DNA of 64,000 bases, taken from positions 1-64,000 of the forward strand of contig CAIJPN010000182.1 of assembly GCA_903822545.1 (NCBI GenBank), in the 5' to 3' direction. This DNA comes from an uncultured Anaerolineae bacterium. Its GTDB lineage: Bacteria; Chloroflexota; Anaerolineae; Anaerolineales; Villigracilaceae. The notes below the pieces were generated by a model. It saw only the letters and a list, made by a program, of their open reading frames with translations. It had not been told where the DNA came from and ran no database searches. The position numbers and the translations under genes were made by a program. Positions within the stretch are counted from its first letter, which is position 1, and each line of letters begins with the position of its first letter. Below, piece after piece: positions 52,266-60,526 of this stretch.

Positions 52266-52649
52266 ATGAGCGTACGCAACATTGTTACAACCGAAAAAGC
52301 CCCCAAAGCGATAGGCCCCTATTCCGTTGCCATCCAGACGGATGGTTTTGTCTTCTGTTCCGGCCAGCTTGGGCTGGATCCTGCCACTGGTGACCTGGTC
52401 GCGGCTGATGTCGAGTCGCAAACCCGCCAGTCGCTGACCAACCTGAAGAACGTGCTCGAATCCGCCGGTTCGGGACTGGAAAAAGTCGTCAAAACCACCG
52501 TGTTCCTGAAAGATATGGCCGACTTCCCCAAGATGAACGCCATCTACGGCGAATTTTTCTCATCCAACCCTCCAGCGCGCTCGACTGTGGCGGTGGCAGG
52601 ATTGCCCAAGGGTGGCCTGGTTGAGATCGAAGCTACCGCACTGCGCTAA
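52266..52649 (+). CDS. ridA: RidA family enamine/imine deaminase
   Basis: A 127-residue protein of typical length. It hydrolyses reactive enamine/imine intermediates released by PLP enzymes. Family motifs are KAPKAIGPYSVAI, FCSGQLGLDPATG, ENVL-like LKNVLESAGSGLEKVVKTTVFLKDM, and the C-terminal PARSTVAVAGLPKGGLVEIEATA, which contains the conserved Arg for substrate carboxylate binding. A GAAGGAG ribosome site lies 8 nt upstream. Confidence 0.95.
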   Translation: MSVRNIVTTEKAPKAIGPYSVAIQTDGFVFCSGQLGLDPATGDLVAADVESQTRQSLTNLKNVLESAGSGLEKVVKTTVFLKDMADFPKMNAIYGEFFSSNPPARSTVAVAGLPKGGLVEIEATALR

Positions 52650-52747
52650 AATAGCCTGTGTCAAATCAGAGCGCCCGGCATTCCAGGGCGCGGGAACTTA
52701 TCTGTGCGCATAATGGTAAAATTAGTGCTCATTGCACCGCAGGACAG

Positions 52748-52773
52748 GGCAGCCAGTTTATTCTCTGGCTGCC
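52748..52773. other. 9-bp perfect hairpin of unknown role
   Basis: GGCAGCCAG (52748-52756) pairs with CTGGCTGCC (52765-52773). There is no T-tract. The space 52650-52867 otherwise shows no gene. Confidence 0.5.
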
Positions 52774-52867
52774 GCTAAAAAGCTAAATCCAATTTTAAAC
52801 ATCGCTCTCGCCCTGCCGAGCTCCTTTTGTTGGGAGAAAAGCCAGGATTGAGTGAAAAATCGGCCGC

Positions 52868-53179
52868 ATGCCTTCAATCGTATCCGTCATGGAGCCCTGT
52901 TACAACGAACAAAAACGCATCCGTTTTTTGATGGATGCGATTTTTGCGCAAACCAACCCACATTCCCTGCTGGATGTTATCGATAATGATGCCCATTGCG
53001 TGGCGAAAGCTGTCTGTGCGAGGCAATCCTATTTTATGCAATTGACGCTTGGCGCGCTCGTACCACAGCAGACAGGCCAGTTTTCGCTGGGGGGTGGGCT
53101 GCTGCTGGTCATTTTTGTGATGAATTTTGCATGGGCTGGCGGCTTTTTGTGGAGTATGCTAGTTGGAGCGAGGAAGTAA
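52868..53179 (+). pseudogene. Internally deleted glycosyltransferase remnant
   Basis: A 103-residue frame. Residues 1-32 read like the first strand and helix of a family 2 glycosyltransferase (SIVSVMEPCYNEQKRIRFLM and AIFAQTN), but the nucleotide-sugar and DXD regions are missing. Residues about 60-103 look like the C-terminal membrane tail of such an enzyme (LLLVIFVMNFAWAGGFLW). The simplest reading is a large in-frame deletion that joined both ends. It lies at the head of a polysaccharide gene cluster. Confidence 0.55.
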
Positions 53180-53184
53180 TCCAC

Positions 53185-54606
53185 ATGGCAAATGATCCTG
53201 TCACCAGACCAATCATCCGTTTACGCCCCGGCGAGCAGCGCTCGATCCTTTTCATTGGCGATTTTCTGGTGGCGGCTGCAGCGGTTTTTGTGGGGATTTA
53301 TATCTGGTCGTTGGGCGATCCCTGGGTGAAATTTTCTTTCGAATTTTTCCGCCTGCGTGTACCCTGGTGGTTTTATGGCATCCCGGCGCTGTGGCTGGCG
53401 ATGCTGATTGACATCTACGAACTGCATCGCGCCGCTAACTGGCGGCGGACGGTGCGTTCGGTTTCGCTGGCGGTGATGGTAGGTATCATCGTTTATGCGC
53501 TGATTTATTTCACGTCCAGCCCCGGCGAACTCAACCGGCGCGGTGTGGCTGGGTTTTTGGCGGCAGCTTATCTGCTGACCCTTTTGTGGCGCTGGATTTA
53601 CATCCGTTTTTATACCGATTCCAGCGTTTCACGACGTTTCTTGATCGTGGGCGCCGGGGAAAACGGCAAAACCATGGCGCAGATTTACAACCAGCTCAAC
53701 CCGCCGCCTTTCAAGTTACTTGGATTCATCGATGATGACGAGAAGAAAATCCGCACAATGGTGGAAGGTTTTCGCGTCATCGCTGGCAGTGACCAGCTTT
53801 TGTCCATTATTGACCAGCTTAATGTTACCGATCTGATCATTTCAATTACCGGCGAAATGCGCGGCGAGACTTTCCAGACCCTGCTGGATGCGCAGGAGCG
53901 CGGGGTTGAGATTACCCGGATGCCGATCTTGTACGAGGAACTTTTGGGCCGTGTGCCGATCCACCACCTGGAATCGGACTGGGTCATTCGCTCGTTTGTG
54001 GATGAAGCCCGCTCTGGCGGTTTTTACGAGCTGGGCAAACGTGCCCTGGATATTGTCGGCGGACTGGTCGGGTCGGTCATCTGCATCGCGCTGCTGCCAT
54101 TCATCGGCCTGGCCACCCTTATCGATAGCGGCTGGCCGATCTTCTACTCGCAGGAACGCCTGGGCCAGGGTGGCAAACCTTACATGATGATCAAATTTCG
54201 CACCATGAAGCAGGATGCTGAAAAAGATGGCCAGGCCAAAATGGCCGGCGAGAACGACCCGCGCATCACCCGCGTGGGCAACTTCCTGCGCATTACCCGC
54301 CTCGATGAACTGCCGCAGTTCTTCAACGTTGTCAGCGGCGAGATGAGCATCGTCGGCCCGCGCGCCGAGCGCGAAAGCTGGGTCGCCACCTTCCAGAAGG
54401 AAATCCCATTCTATCGCGCCCGCCTGCTGGTCAAACCGGGCATCTCTGGTTGGGCGCAGATCAACTATGGTTACGCCTCCACCGTTGAAGATACCGGCGT
54501 CAAACTCGAATACGACCTCTACTACATCAAACACCGCTCCATCCTGATGGACATCATCATCATCTTGCGCACGATCAGCACCGTTATCAGCCGCAAAGGA
54601 AGATAA
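53185..54606 (+). CDS. Polyprenyl-phosphate sugar phosphotransferase (polyprenol glycosylphosphotransferase)
   Basis: A 473-residue protein from the ATG at 53185 (an upstream in-frame extension overlaps the remnant gene and is not used). Four N-terminal TM helices lie within residues 20-145, then a Rossmann-like CoA-binding domain (FLIVGAGENGKTMAQIYNQL). After a re-entrant helix comes the catalytic domain (KRALDIVGGLVGS, YMMIKFRTMKQDAE, ITRLDELPQFFNVVSGEMSI, VKPGISGWAQINYGYA). It transfers a sugar-1-phosphate from UDP-sugar to undecaprenyl phosphate, the first step in making a surface polysaccharide. The sugar is unknown. The next gene follows without a gap. Confidence 0.94.
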   Translation: MANDPVTRPIIRLRPGEQRSILFIGDFLVAAAAVFVGIYIWSLGDPWVKFSFEFFRLRVPWWFYGIPALWLAMLIDIYELHRAANWRRTVRSVSLAVMVGIIVYALIYFTSSPGELNRRGVAGFLAAAYLLTLLWRWIYIRFYTDSSVSRRFLIVGAGENGKTMAQIYNQLNPPPFKLLGFIDDDEKKIRTMVEGFRVIAGSDQLLSIIDQLNVTDLIISITGEMRGETFQTLLDAQERGVEITRMPILYEELLGRVPIHHLESDWVIRSFVDEARSGGFYELGKRALDIVGGLVGSVICIALLPFIGLATLIDSGWPIFYSQERLGQGGKPYMMIKFRTMKQDAEKDGQAKMAGENDPRITRVGNFLRITRLDELPQFFNVVSGEMSIVGPRAERESWVATFQKEIPFYRARLLVKPGISGWAQINYGYASTVEDTGVKLEYDLYYIKHRSILMDIIIILRTISTVISRKGR

Positions 54607-55539
54607 ATGAAAAAATACCTCGTCACCGGCGGCGCCGGGTTCATTGGCTCGCACATCGTCTGCGCCCTGCTCGAGCAGGGCGATTTTGTGCGCATTTTGG
54701 ATAACTTCTCCTCCGGCAAGCGCGAAAACGTAGCGCGAATTGCCAATTCGCCCCACCTGGAAATCCTTGAAGGCGATATCCGCAACCCCACCGAGACAGC
54801 CGCAGCCGTCAAAGACATCGACATCATCTTCCATGAAGCCGCCTTCGTTTCCGTGCCCCAGTCGATGGAAGACCCACTGCCCTGTTTCGAGATCAACCAG
54901 CGCGGCACCGAGATCGTGCTCGAATCAGCGCGCAAAGCCGGGGTGAAACGGCTCGTCCTGGCCTCGTCTGCCGCCGTTTACGGAGATTCGGATGTTCGCT
55001 GCGACGAGCTGAACCCGTTAAGACCCTTCTCCCCGTATGCGGTTTCCAAACGCGTGGATGAACTCTACGCTGAAATGTACACCCGCTCTTTCGGGCTGGA
55101 TGTGGTGGCCCTGCGCTATTTCAACGTCTACGGCCCGCGCCAGCGACCCGACAGCATGTACGCTGCCGCTGTGCCGATCTTCACCCGCCGCCTGCTGGAT
55201 GGCAAGCCCGTCACCATCTACGGCGACGGCGGCCAGACCCGCGACCTGGTTTACGTCGGTGATATCGTCCGCGCCAACCTGGCCGCCAGTGAGCATCCTG
55301 ACGCGCCGGGGCAGATTTTCAACGTCTGCACCGGTGACGAAATCCGCGTCATCGACCTGGTCGAAACCCTGATGGATTTATTCCCCAATGCCCCCACTCC
55401 CCAATTCGCCCCTGCCCGTGCCGGAGATATCTACCGCTCGGTGGGCAACCCCCAAAAAGCCGCCGAAATGCTCGGCTTTAAGACCCAAACCAGCCTGGCA
55501 GATGGTTTGAAGGCGGTGGTAGATTGGATGAAAGGCTGA
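54607..55539 (+). CDS. NAD-dependent sugar-nucleotide epimerase (extended SDR)
   Basis: A 310-residue protein with the NAD-binding GGAGFIGSHIV at the N-terminus, catalytic Ser in LASSAAVYGD and YAVSK (Tyr and Lys). RYFNVYGPRQRPD and GDGGQTRDLVYVGDIV follow, as in UDP-glucose 4-epimerase relatives including UDP-GlcNAc/GalNAc 4-epimerases. The exact sugar is uncertain. It begins right after the stop of the phosphotransferase, behind AAGGAAG. Confidence 0.92.
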   Translation: MKKYLVTGGAGFIGSHIVCALLEQGDFVRILDNFSSGKRENVARIANSPHLEILEGDIRNPTETAAAVKDIDIIFHEAAFVSVPQSMEDPLPCFEINQRGTEIVLESARKAGVKRLVLASSAAVYGDSDVRCDELNPLRPFSPYAVSKRVDELYAEMYTRSFGLDVVALRYFNVYGPRQRPDSMYAAAVPIFTRRLLDGKPVTIYGDGGQTRDLVYVGDIVRANLAASEHPDAPGQIFNVCTGDEIRVIDLVETLMDLFPNAPTPQFAPARAGDIYRSVGNPQKAAEMLGFKTQTSLADGLKAVVDWMKG

Positions 55540-55547
55540 TCTTGAGT

Positions 55548-55591
55548 CCGAAATCTCCTGATTTCGGGCTTTCCAAAGTCGGGAGACTTTG
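55548..55591. repeat. Two adjacent palindromes of the AAATC/GATTT family
   Basis: CCGAAATC/GATTTCGG (55548-55567) and CAAAGTC/GACTTTG (55574-55591), each around a 4-nt loop. They occupy the gap just before the CapD-type gene and include the best ribosome-site-like GGGAG. Confidence 0.8.
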
Positions 55592-55600
55592 AACTCCATT

Positions 55601-57469
55601 ATGAGACTTCGCAACCGTTTCGTCCTGCTCGCAGATATCCTGCTCATTGCCATCTCGGCTTTGGGCAGTTACGTTTTGCGCCTGGAACTGACCGAGGACT
55701 TTTTCCGCTTTTACCTGCAAGCCGGGCTGTGGCTGTTGGTGACGGCGTTGGTCATCAAGCCGGTTGTTTATTTCGTTTTTGGGCTATACCGGCGGCTGTG
55801 GGTTTACGCCAGCATCAACGAACTCAAACTCATCGCCCTGGCAGTGACATCTGCCTCGGTGATTGTTTCGGCAGTCAACGTAGCCCTGGCCTGGATGCAA
55901 ATCATCACCCCTGGTTTTTCGCGCTCAGCCCTGGCCATCGACTGGCTGCTCTCGCTGGTTTTCGTTGGCGGAACGCGTTTTGCGCTGCGCGCCATGGCTG
56001 AAACCTCCCTGCCGCGCGCAAAAGGCCAGGGCAAAAAGATCCTGGTTGTCGGTGCGGGCGATGCCGGGGCGCTGGTGATCAAGGAATTGCAGAAAAACCG
56101 CCAGATGAATATGGAAGTCATCGGTTTTTTGGATGACGACCCGGCCAAACAGCACCATTCCCTGCTGGGCGTGCCGGTCATCGGCAAACTGCCCGACCTT
56201 TCGATTGCTCTCGACACTCACCCGGCAGACGAAGTCATCATCGCCATCCCATCCGCGCCGGGGCGCGTTGTCCGTCTCGTGGCGGATGTCTGCCGCCTGA
56301 AAGGCGTCCCGTTCCGCACCATGCCGGGGATTTTTGAGCTGTTGGGCGGCAAAGTCAGCGTCAGCCGCCTGCGCGAAGTGGATATCACCGACCTGCTGCG
56401 CCGCGAACCCATCCGCCTCTACGACGAAGCCATCGGGGCGACGATTGCCAGGAAAACGGTACTCGTCACCGGGGCGGGCGGGTCGATTGGCCGGGAGTTG
56501 AGCCGCCAAATCGCCCGGTGGAATCCCGCTAAACTGGTTTTGCTCGGGCATGGGGAAAATTCCATTTTCGAGGCTTTGCTCGAACTCAATGCAGATTATC
56601 CCGCCCTGGAGCTGGTTCCCGTTATCGCCGACATCCGTGACGCTGGCAGGTTGGATGCCGTTTTTGGCGAACATCACCCGCAGGTGGTTTTCCACACTGC
56701 CGCGCACAAACACGTCCCGCTGATGGAAGCTAACCCGGTGGAGGCGATCACCAACAATGTGCTCGGCACGAAAAACCTGGTCGAAACAGCAGACCGGCAG
56801 CGGGTGGAGCGTTTCGTGCTGATTTCCACCGATAAAGCCGTTGCCCCCTCCAACGTTTACGGCGCGACCAAGCGCATCGCCGAGATGATCGTGCTCGATG
56901 CCGCGCGGCGCACCGGGAAGTTGTTCACAGTTGTCCGTTTTGGCAATGTGCTGGGCAGCCGCGGCAGCATCATCCCCAAGTTCAAGCACCAGATTGCCGC
57001 GGGCGGCCCGGTGACGATCACTCACCCCGATATGGAGCGTTTTTTTATGACCATCCCCGAGGCGGTTTACCTGGTGTTGCAGGCCTCGGCGTTTGGGCGC
57101 GGCGGCGATCTGTTTGTGCTGAATATGGGCAAACAGGTGCGGATTTTAGACCTGGCCGAGGATTTGATCCGCCTTTCGGGGCTGGAGCCGGGCCGCGACG
57201 TGGAAATCACCTTTACTGGCATTCGCCCCGGCGAAAAGCTGAGCGAGGTGCTCTGGGAGCCGGGTACACCGCTGGAAAAGACCGCCCACCCCGACATTTT
57301 CCGCATCGGCGACAGCCGCGATGACACTTCCGGGCTGGTTGCGGCGGTTGAGCGTCTTTCTGCGCTGGCGCGTGAAAATAACGGCGATGGAATCTCGAAA
57401 TACCTGGATGAAATCGTGCCGGGAGCACACATCCTGGGCACCAAGACCGATTTGATGGATGTTGTTTAG
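55601..57469 (+). CDS. Membrane-bound nucleoside-diphosphate-sugar dehydratase (CapD/WbpM type)
   Basis: About 622 residues from the ATG at 55601 (a TTG 12 nt upstream is possible). Four TM helices fill residues 8-125, followed by a first Rossmann domain (KKILVVGAGDAGALVIKEL) and the catalytic SDR domain (VLVTGAGGSIGRELSRQIARW, HTAAHKHVPLMEANP, STDKAVAPSNVYGATKR). The family makes 4-keto-6-deoxy UDP-sugars from UDP-GlcNAc for surface glycans. It sits in the polysaccharide cluster with the phosphotransferase and epimerase. Confidence 0.94.
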   Translation: MRLRNRFVLLADILLIAISALGSYVLRLELTEDFFRFYLQAGLWLLVTALVIKPVVYFVFGLYRRLWVYASINELKLIALAVTSASVIVSAVNVALAWMQIITPGFSRSALAIDWLLSLVFVGGTRFALRAMAETSLPRAKGQGKKILVVGAGDAGALVIKELQKNRQMNMEVIGFLDDDPAKQHHSLLGVPVIGKLPDLSIALDTHPADEVIIAIPSAPGRVVRLVADVCRLKGVPFRTMPGIFELLGGKVSVSRLREVDITDLLRREPIRLYDEAIGATIARKTVLVTGAGGSIGRELSRQIARWNPAKLVLLGHGENSIFEALLELNADYPALELVPVIADIRDAGRLDAVFGEHHPQVVFHTAAHKHVPLMEANPVEAITNNVLGTKNLVETADRQRVERFVLISTDKAVAPSNVYGATKRIAEMIVLDAARRTGKLFTVVRFGNVLGSRGSIIPKFKHQIAAGGPVTITHPDMERFFMTIPEAVYLVLQASAFGRGGDLFVLNMGKQVRILDLAEDLIRLSGLEPGRDVEITFTGIRPGEKLSEVLWEPGTPLEKTAHPDIFRIGDSRDDTSGLVAAVERLSALARENNGDGISKYLDEIVPGAHILGTKTDLMDVV

Positions 57470-57480
57470 GAGAATAGATA

Positions 57481-57514
57481 TTAGAGATTAGCTCACCAAA
57501 AATCTAATCTCTAA
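57481..57514. repeat. AT-rich inverted repeat
   Basis: TTAGAGATTAG (57481-57491) pairs perfectly with CTAATCTCTAA (57504-57514), with further partial pairing outside. It fills the space between the CapD-type gene and the first FemAB gene and has no T-tract. Confidence 0.8.
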
Positions 57515-57529
57515 AGTCTAATAGCTGAA

Positions 57530-58546
57530 ATGCCCCAGGTTTCCTTTGAGCAGTGGAAAGAATTTATAGCAAAAGCCGAAAATCCCCACATCTTGCAAAC
57601 CGCGGAGTGGGGGGAGTTGAAATCTGCCTTTGGCTGGGACGTGGCGCGGTTGGTGAATGGTGATTGGGGAGTTCAGCTTTTGTTTCGCAAACTGCCGCTC
57701 GGGTTTACGGTGGCGTATGCGCCAAAACCAGTGATAAGTGGAAAAGGGGAAGGCGAAAGCGAAAAGGACGAACAGGTTGCTCGCCAGTTTTGGCAGGAAG
57801 TGGATGCTGTTTGTCGAAAAAAACGTGCGGTTTTCTTGAAAATCGAGCCAGATTGTTGGGATACTCAACCACTCGAACTTTCCACTTTCCACCTTCCACT
57901 TTCTACTTCGCCGCACAACATCCAGCCCCCTCGCACCATTATCATTTCTCTTGAAGGTTCTGAAACTGATGTTTTGAACCGCATGAAGCAAAAATGCCGT
58001 TACAACGTGCGCCTGGCCGAGAAAAAGGGCGTTACCATCCGAAGTTGGGATGATTTGGATGGATTTCACCGCTTGATGGAAGTCACCGGCGGGCGGGATG
58101 GGTTCGGTGTTCACTCGCTGGAGTATTATCGCAAAGCCTATCAGCTTTTTCACCCGTTGGGTGTGGCCGACATCCTGGTGGCGGAGTTCGATTCCAGGCC
58201 TTTGGCGGCGCTGATGGTGTTTGCGCTTGGCAAACGCGCCTATTATCTTTATGGCGCATCCACCGACGAGGAGCGCAACCGCATGCCCACTTACCTGCTT
58301 CAGTGGCGGGCGATGCAGTGGGCGCGTGAGCGCGGTTGCAGCGAGTACGATCTGTGGGGCGTGCCGGATGAAGATGAAGCCACCCTTGAAGCGCAGTTCG
58401 AGAGCCGCCACGATGGGCTGTGGGGTGTGTATCGCTTCAAGCGCGGGTTTGGCGGCGAGGTTAAACGCGCGGCGCAGGCGCTGGATCGCGTTTATATGCC
58501 GCTGTTGTATCGTCTGTATTTGTGGCGAATGGGAAATCGGGAGTAG
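57530..58546 (+). CDS. FemAB-like peptidyl/aminoacyl transferase, first copy
   Basis: A 338-residue protein of the GNAT-like FemAB family (lipid II:glycine or alanine transferases), with HILQTAEWGELKSAFGW at the N-terminus, RMKQKCRYNVRLAEKKGV in the middle, and the final ARERGCSEYDLWGVPD and GLWGVYRFKRGFGGEV. Enzymes of this family add amino acids to the peptidoglycan stem from aminoacyl-tRNA; family members in other phyla act on other amines. Two purine/pyrimidine-strand-biased stretches interrupt the region at 57735-57770 and 57878-57912 (ELSTFHLPLSTS), which look like inserted repeats. The second copy follows 3 nt later. Confidence 0.88.
   Translation: MPQVSFEQWKEFIAKAENPHILQTAEWGELKSAFGWDVARLVNGDWGVQLLFRKLPLGFTVAYAPKPVISGKGEGESEKDEQVARQFWQEVDAVCRKKRAVFLKIEPDCWDTQPLELSTFHLPLSTSPHNIQPPRTIIISLEGSETDVLNRMKQKCRYNVRLAEKKGVTIRSWDDLDGFHRLMEVTGGRDGFGVHSLEYYRKAYQLFHPLGVADILVAEFDSRPLAALMVFALGKRAYYLYGASTDEERNRMPTYLLQWRAMQWARERGCSEYDLWGVPDEDEATLEAQFESRHDGLWGVYRFKRGFGGEVKRAAQALDRVYMPLLYRLYLWRMGNRE
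57735..57912. repeat. Purine-rich and complementary pyrimidine-rich stretches inside the FemAB gene
   Basis: A GTGGAAAAGGGGAAGG-type stretch near 57735-57770 and a CTTTCCACTTTCCACC-type stretch near 57878-57912 are partly complementary. Both are translated. They resemble decayed arms of a larger inverted repeat. Confidence 0.5.
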
Positions 58547-58549
58547 CGC

Positions 58550-59758
58550 GTGGAAAGTAGTTTTTGGAATGAAGTAATTAGCAAGTTGCCCAATCCGCAC
58601 TTCCTCCAGACCTGGGAATGGGGGCAGGTGAAGGCGAAGTATGGGTGGGAGCCAATTTACCTGACCTGGGATGACCAGGGAAAGATGAAAGAAGAAAGTG
58701 GGAAGAATCTTTCTTCTTTCATCTTTCCTGTGAAAGCGGCGGCGCTTGTGCTCAAGAAATCCGTCGTCTCACGCGGGTTGGCTGCCCGTTTGTGTATTTT
58801 ATATTGCCCCAAGGGGCCGCTGTTGGAGTGGGAAGATGTTCCGCTGCGCGAGCGGGTGCTGGACGATTTGCAGCGGTTTGCCCGTCGGCAGGGGGCGATT
58901 TTCTTGAAACTGGACCCGGATGTGGTGCTGGGGCGCGGCGTCCCGGGGGGGGATGCTGATATAACGGAGCCAGGCGGCGAGGCCGTTCGGTCGGGTTTGT
59001 CCAGCCGGGGGTGGCGGTATTCTGATGAGCAGATTCAGTTCAAGAATACGGTGATGCTTGATGTCGGGACATCCGAAGATGATATGCTGGCGCGTATGAA
59101 GCAGAAGACGCGTTATAACGTGCGGTTGGCTGCGAAAAAAGGCGTGACGGTGCGGGTAGGCAATGAAGGTGATTGGCCGATGTTGTACCGGATGTATGTG
59201 GAAACGTCGCTGCGCGATGGGTTTGTGATCCGGGATGAGGAATACTATCGGACAGTGTGGAAAATGTTTTCGAGTGTTCTGGTTGATCGTTTTTTCGAGT
59301 TGGAAGAACAGGGAAACCGAAGAACTGGAAAACAGGAAAACCCTATTGCTGAACCGTTGATCGCCGAAGTGGATGGTGAACCTGTTGCGGCGGTGTTTTT
59401 GTTTGCGTTTGCGGGGCGGGCTTATTATGTGTACGGGATGAGCCGCGAGGCGCACCGCGAGTTGATGCCGAATTATCTGCTGCAATGGGAGGCGATGCGC
59501 TGGGCCAGGGCGCATGGTTGCAGCCAGTATGATCTGTGGGGTGCGCCGGATGTTTTCGATGAGCGTGATGGTATGTGGGGTGTGTTCCGCTTTAAGGAGG
59601 GGTTGGGCGGGCAGGTGGTGCGGACGCTGGGTGCGTGGGATTTTGTGCCGAATGCGTTGTGGTATAGGCTGTATACGCAGGTGATGCCGAAGGTGCTGGA
59701 TGTGATGCGTTCTTTTGGGCGGCGGGCAACACGGAAGGTAAACGAAGGGCGCGGGTAG
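58550..59758 (+). CDS. FemAB-like peptidyl/aminoacyl transferase, second copy
   Basis: A 402-residue paralogue of the previous gene, starting with GTG 3 nt after its stop. It shares HFLQTWEWGQVKAKYGW, MLARMKQKTRYNVRLAAKKGV, and HGCSQYDLWGAPD. The extra length against copy one comes partly from translated repeats: residues around KMKEESGKNLSSFIFP encode a 20-bp perfect hairpin (58679-58728), and EEQGNRRTGKQENP near 59302-59342 is low-complexity. Tandem FemAB genes suggest two successive amino-acid additions to the interpeptide bridge, which is inference. Confidence 0.88.
   Translation: MESSFWNEVISKLPNPHFLQTWEWGQVKAKYGWEPIYLTWDDQGKMKEESGKNLSSFIFPVKAAALVLKKSVVSRGLAARLCILYCPKGPLLEWEDVPLRERVLDDLQRFARRQGAIFLKLDPDVVLGRGVPGGDADITEPGGEAVRSGLSSRGWRYSDEQIQFKNTVMLDVGTSEDDMLARMKQKTRYNVRLAAKKGVTVRVGNEGDWPMLYRMYVETSLRDGFVIRDEEYYRTVWKMFSSVLVDRFFELEEQGNRRTGKQENPIAEPLIAEVDGEPVAAVFLFAFAGRAYYVYGMSREAHRELMPNYLLQWEAMRWARAHGCSQYDLWGAPDVFDERDGMWGVFRFKEGLGGQVVRTLGAWDFVPNALWYRLYTQVMPKVLDVMRSFGRRATRKVNEGRG
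58679..58728. repeat. 20-bp perfect hairpin translated in frame in the second FemAB gene
   Basis: The arms 58679-58698 and 58709-58728 are exact complements, purine-rich then pyrimidine-rich (core AAAGATGAAAGAAGAAAG), with a 10-nt loop. It is near the start of the gene and does not break the frame. Confidence 0.9.
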
Positions 59759-59801
59759 GGCGCTTCGTTTACAAGTATTCCGGCGGGTTTGTGTTGGGGG
59801 G

Positions 59802-60005
59802 TCAGTCGAGGTGGATGGTCAGGTCGGAGCAGTCGAAGCGGTTGCCGCAGTTTTTGCAGATGACTTTGCAGTTGCGTTCTTCCATGATTGCACCGCAGAT
59901 GTCACAGGTGTAGCTGCGCCGGGTTGGGCGGGGCTGTTCTTTGGGTGTTTGGATTTCGGCGCGGGGTTTTGAAAAGCTGGTCAGGCGGCTGGCTTCTGTG
60001 TACAT
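59802..60005 (-). CDS. Small zinc-ribbon protein
   Basis: A 67-residue protein from the ATG at 60005, behind a clear AAGGAGAG site. The C-terminal half has CDICGAIM and CKNCGNRF, two CxxC pairs 15-16 residues apart that form a treble-clef or ribbon zinc site. The N-terminal half is basic and probably disordered. Function unknown. Confidence 0.75.
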   Translation of the reverse strand: MYTEASRLTSFSKPRAEIQTPKEQPRPTRRSYTCDICGAIMEERNCKVICKNCGNRFDCSDLTIHLD

Positions 60006-60025
60006 GCGGCTCTCCTTGATGAGAA

Positions 60026-60436
60026 TCACTTTCGGATGACTGGTTTGAAGAGTGAAACATCGAATTCGGCCATTCGTTGCGGGCCGAGGCGTTCGATTTC
60101 GGCGATGGCGGTTTCGAGGTCGCGGCGCAGGGCGGCTATGTCGATTCCCAGGCAGGTATCGGGGAATTTTGCCAGTTTTTTCTGGCTGCGCTGGGCCATG
60201 ATGGTTGCGCCGGGGTAGTTCTGGTGAGTGATGTGCAGGTAGGAGACGGCGGCCTGTAAAATTCCCTGGTAGAGTTCGCGGATGGGGCCGGGTTCGGCGC
60301 GCCAGGCATCTTCCAGGGCTTCGTGGGATTCAAAAAATTCGCGGGCGTTGAAAAGTTCCAGCCCGGTGAGCAGTTGCCAGGGTAGGGCTGTGGCGCTGTC
60401 AGCTTCGGGGAGGGGGTTTTGTTCGCTGGTGGACAT
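60026..60436 (-). CDS. DUF309 domain protein
   Basis: A 136-residue protein with the DUF309 core: LELFNAREFFESHEALEDAWR, then ELYQGILQAAVSYLHITHQNYPGA. The FFESHEALEDAW and QGI-QAA motifs define the family, which is all-helical and of unknown function (His/Glu suggest a metal or active site). Located 20 nt upstream of the small zinc protein on the same strand. Confidence 0.88.
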   Translation of the reverse strand: MSTSEQNPLPEADSATALPWQLLTGLELFNAREFFESHEALEDAWRAEPGPIRELYQGILQAAVSYLHITHQNYPGATIMAQRSQKKLAKFPDTCLGIDIAALRRDLETAIAEIERLGPQRMAEFDVSLFKPVIRK

Positions 60437-60444
60437 GGATATCT

Positions 60445-60498
60445 CTGCCTCCCCATCAGGGGATGGGCTTTGAACCCTTCTCCCGATGGGGGAGGCAG
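60445..60498. repeat. Inverted repeat between DUF309 and the oxoamine synthase gene
   Basis: CTGCCTCCCCATC (60445-60457) pairs with GATGGGGGAGGCAG (60485-60498) with one bulged G. Similar in style to the GC-rich element at 25688-25805. Confidence 0.75.
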
Positions 60499-60526
60499 GG
60501 AGGAGGGAGTAGGGCGCAATTTTGTA

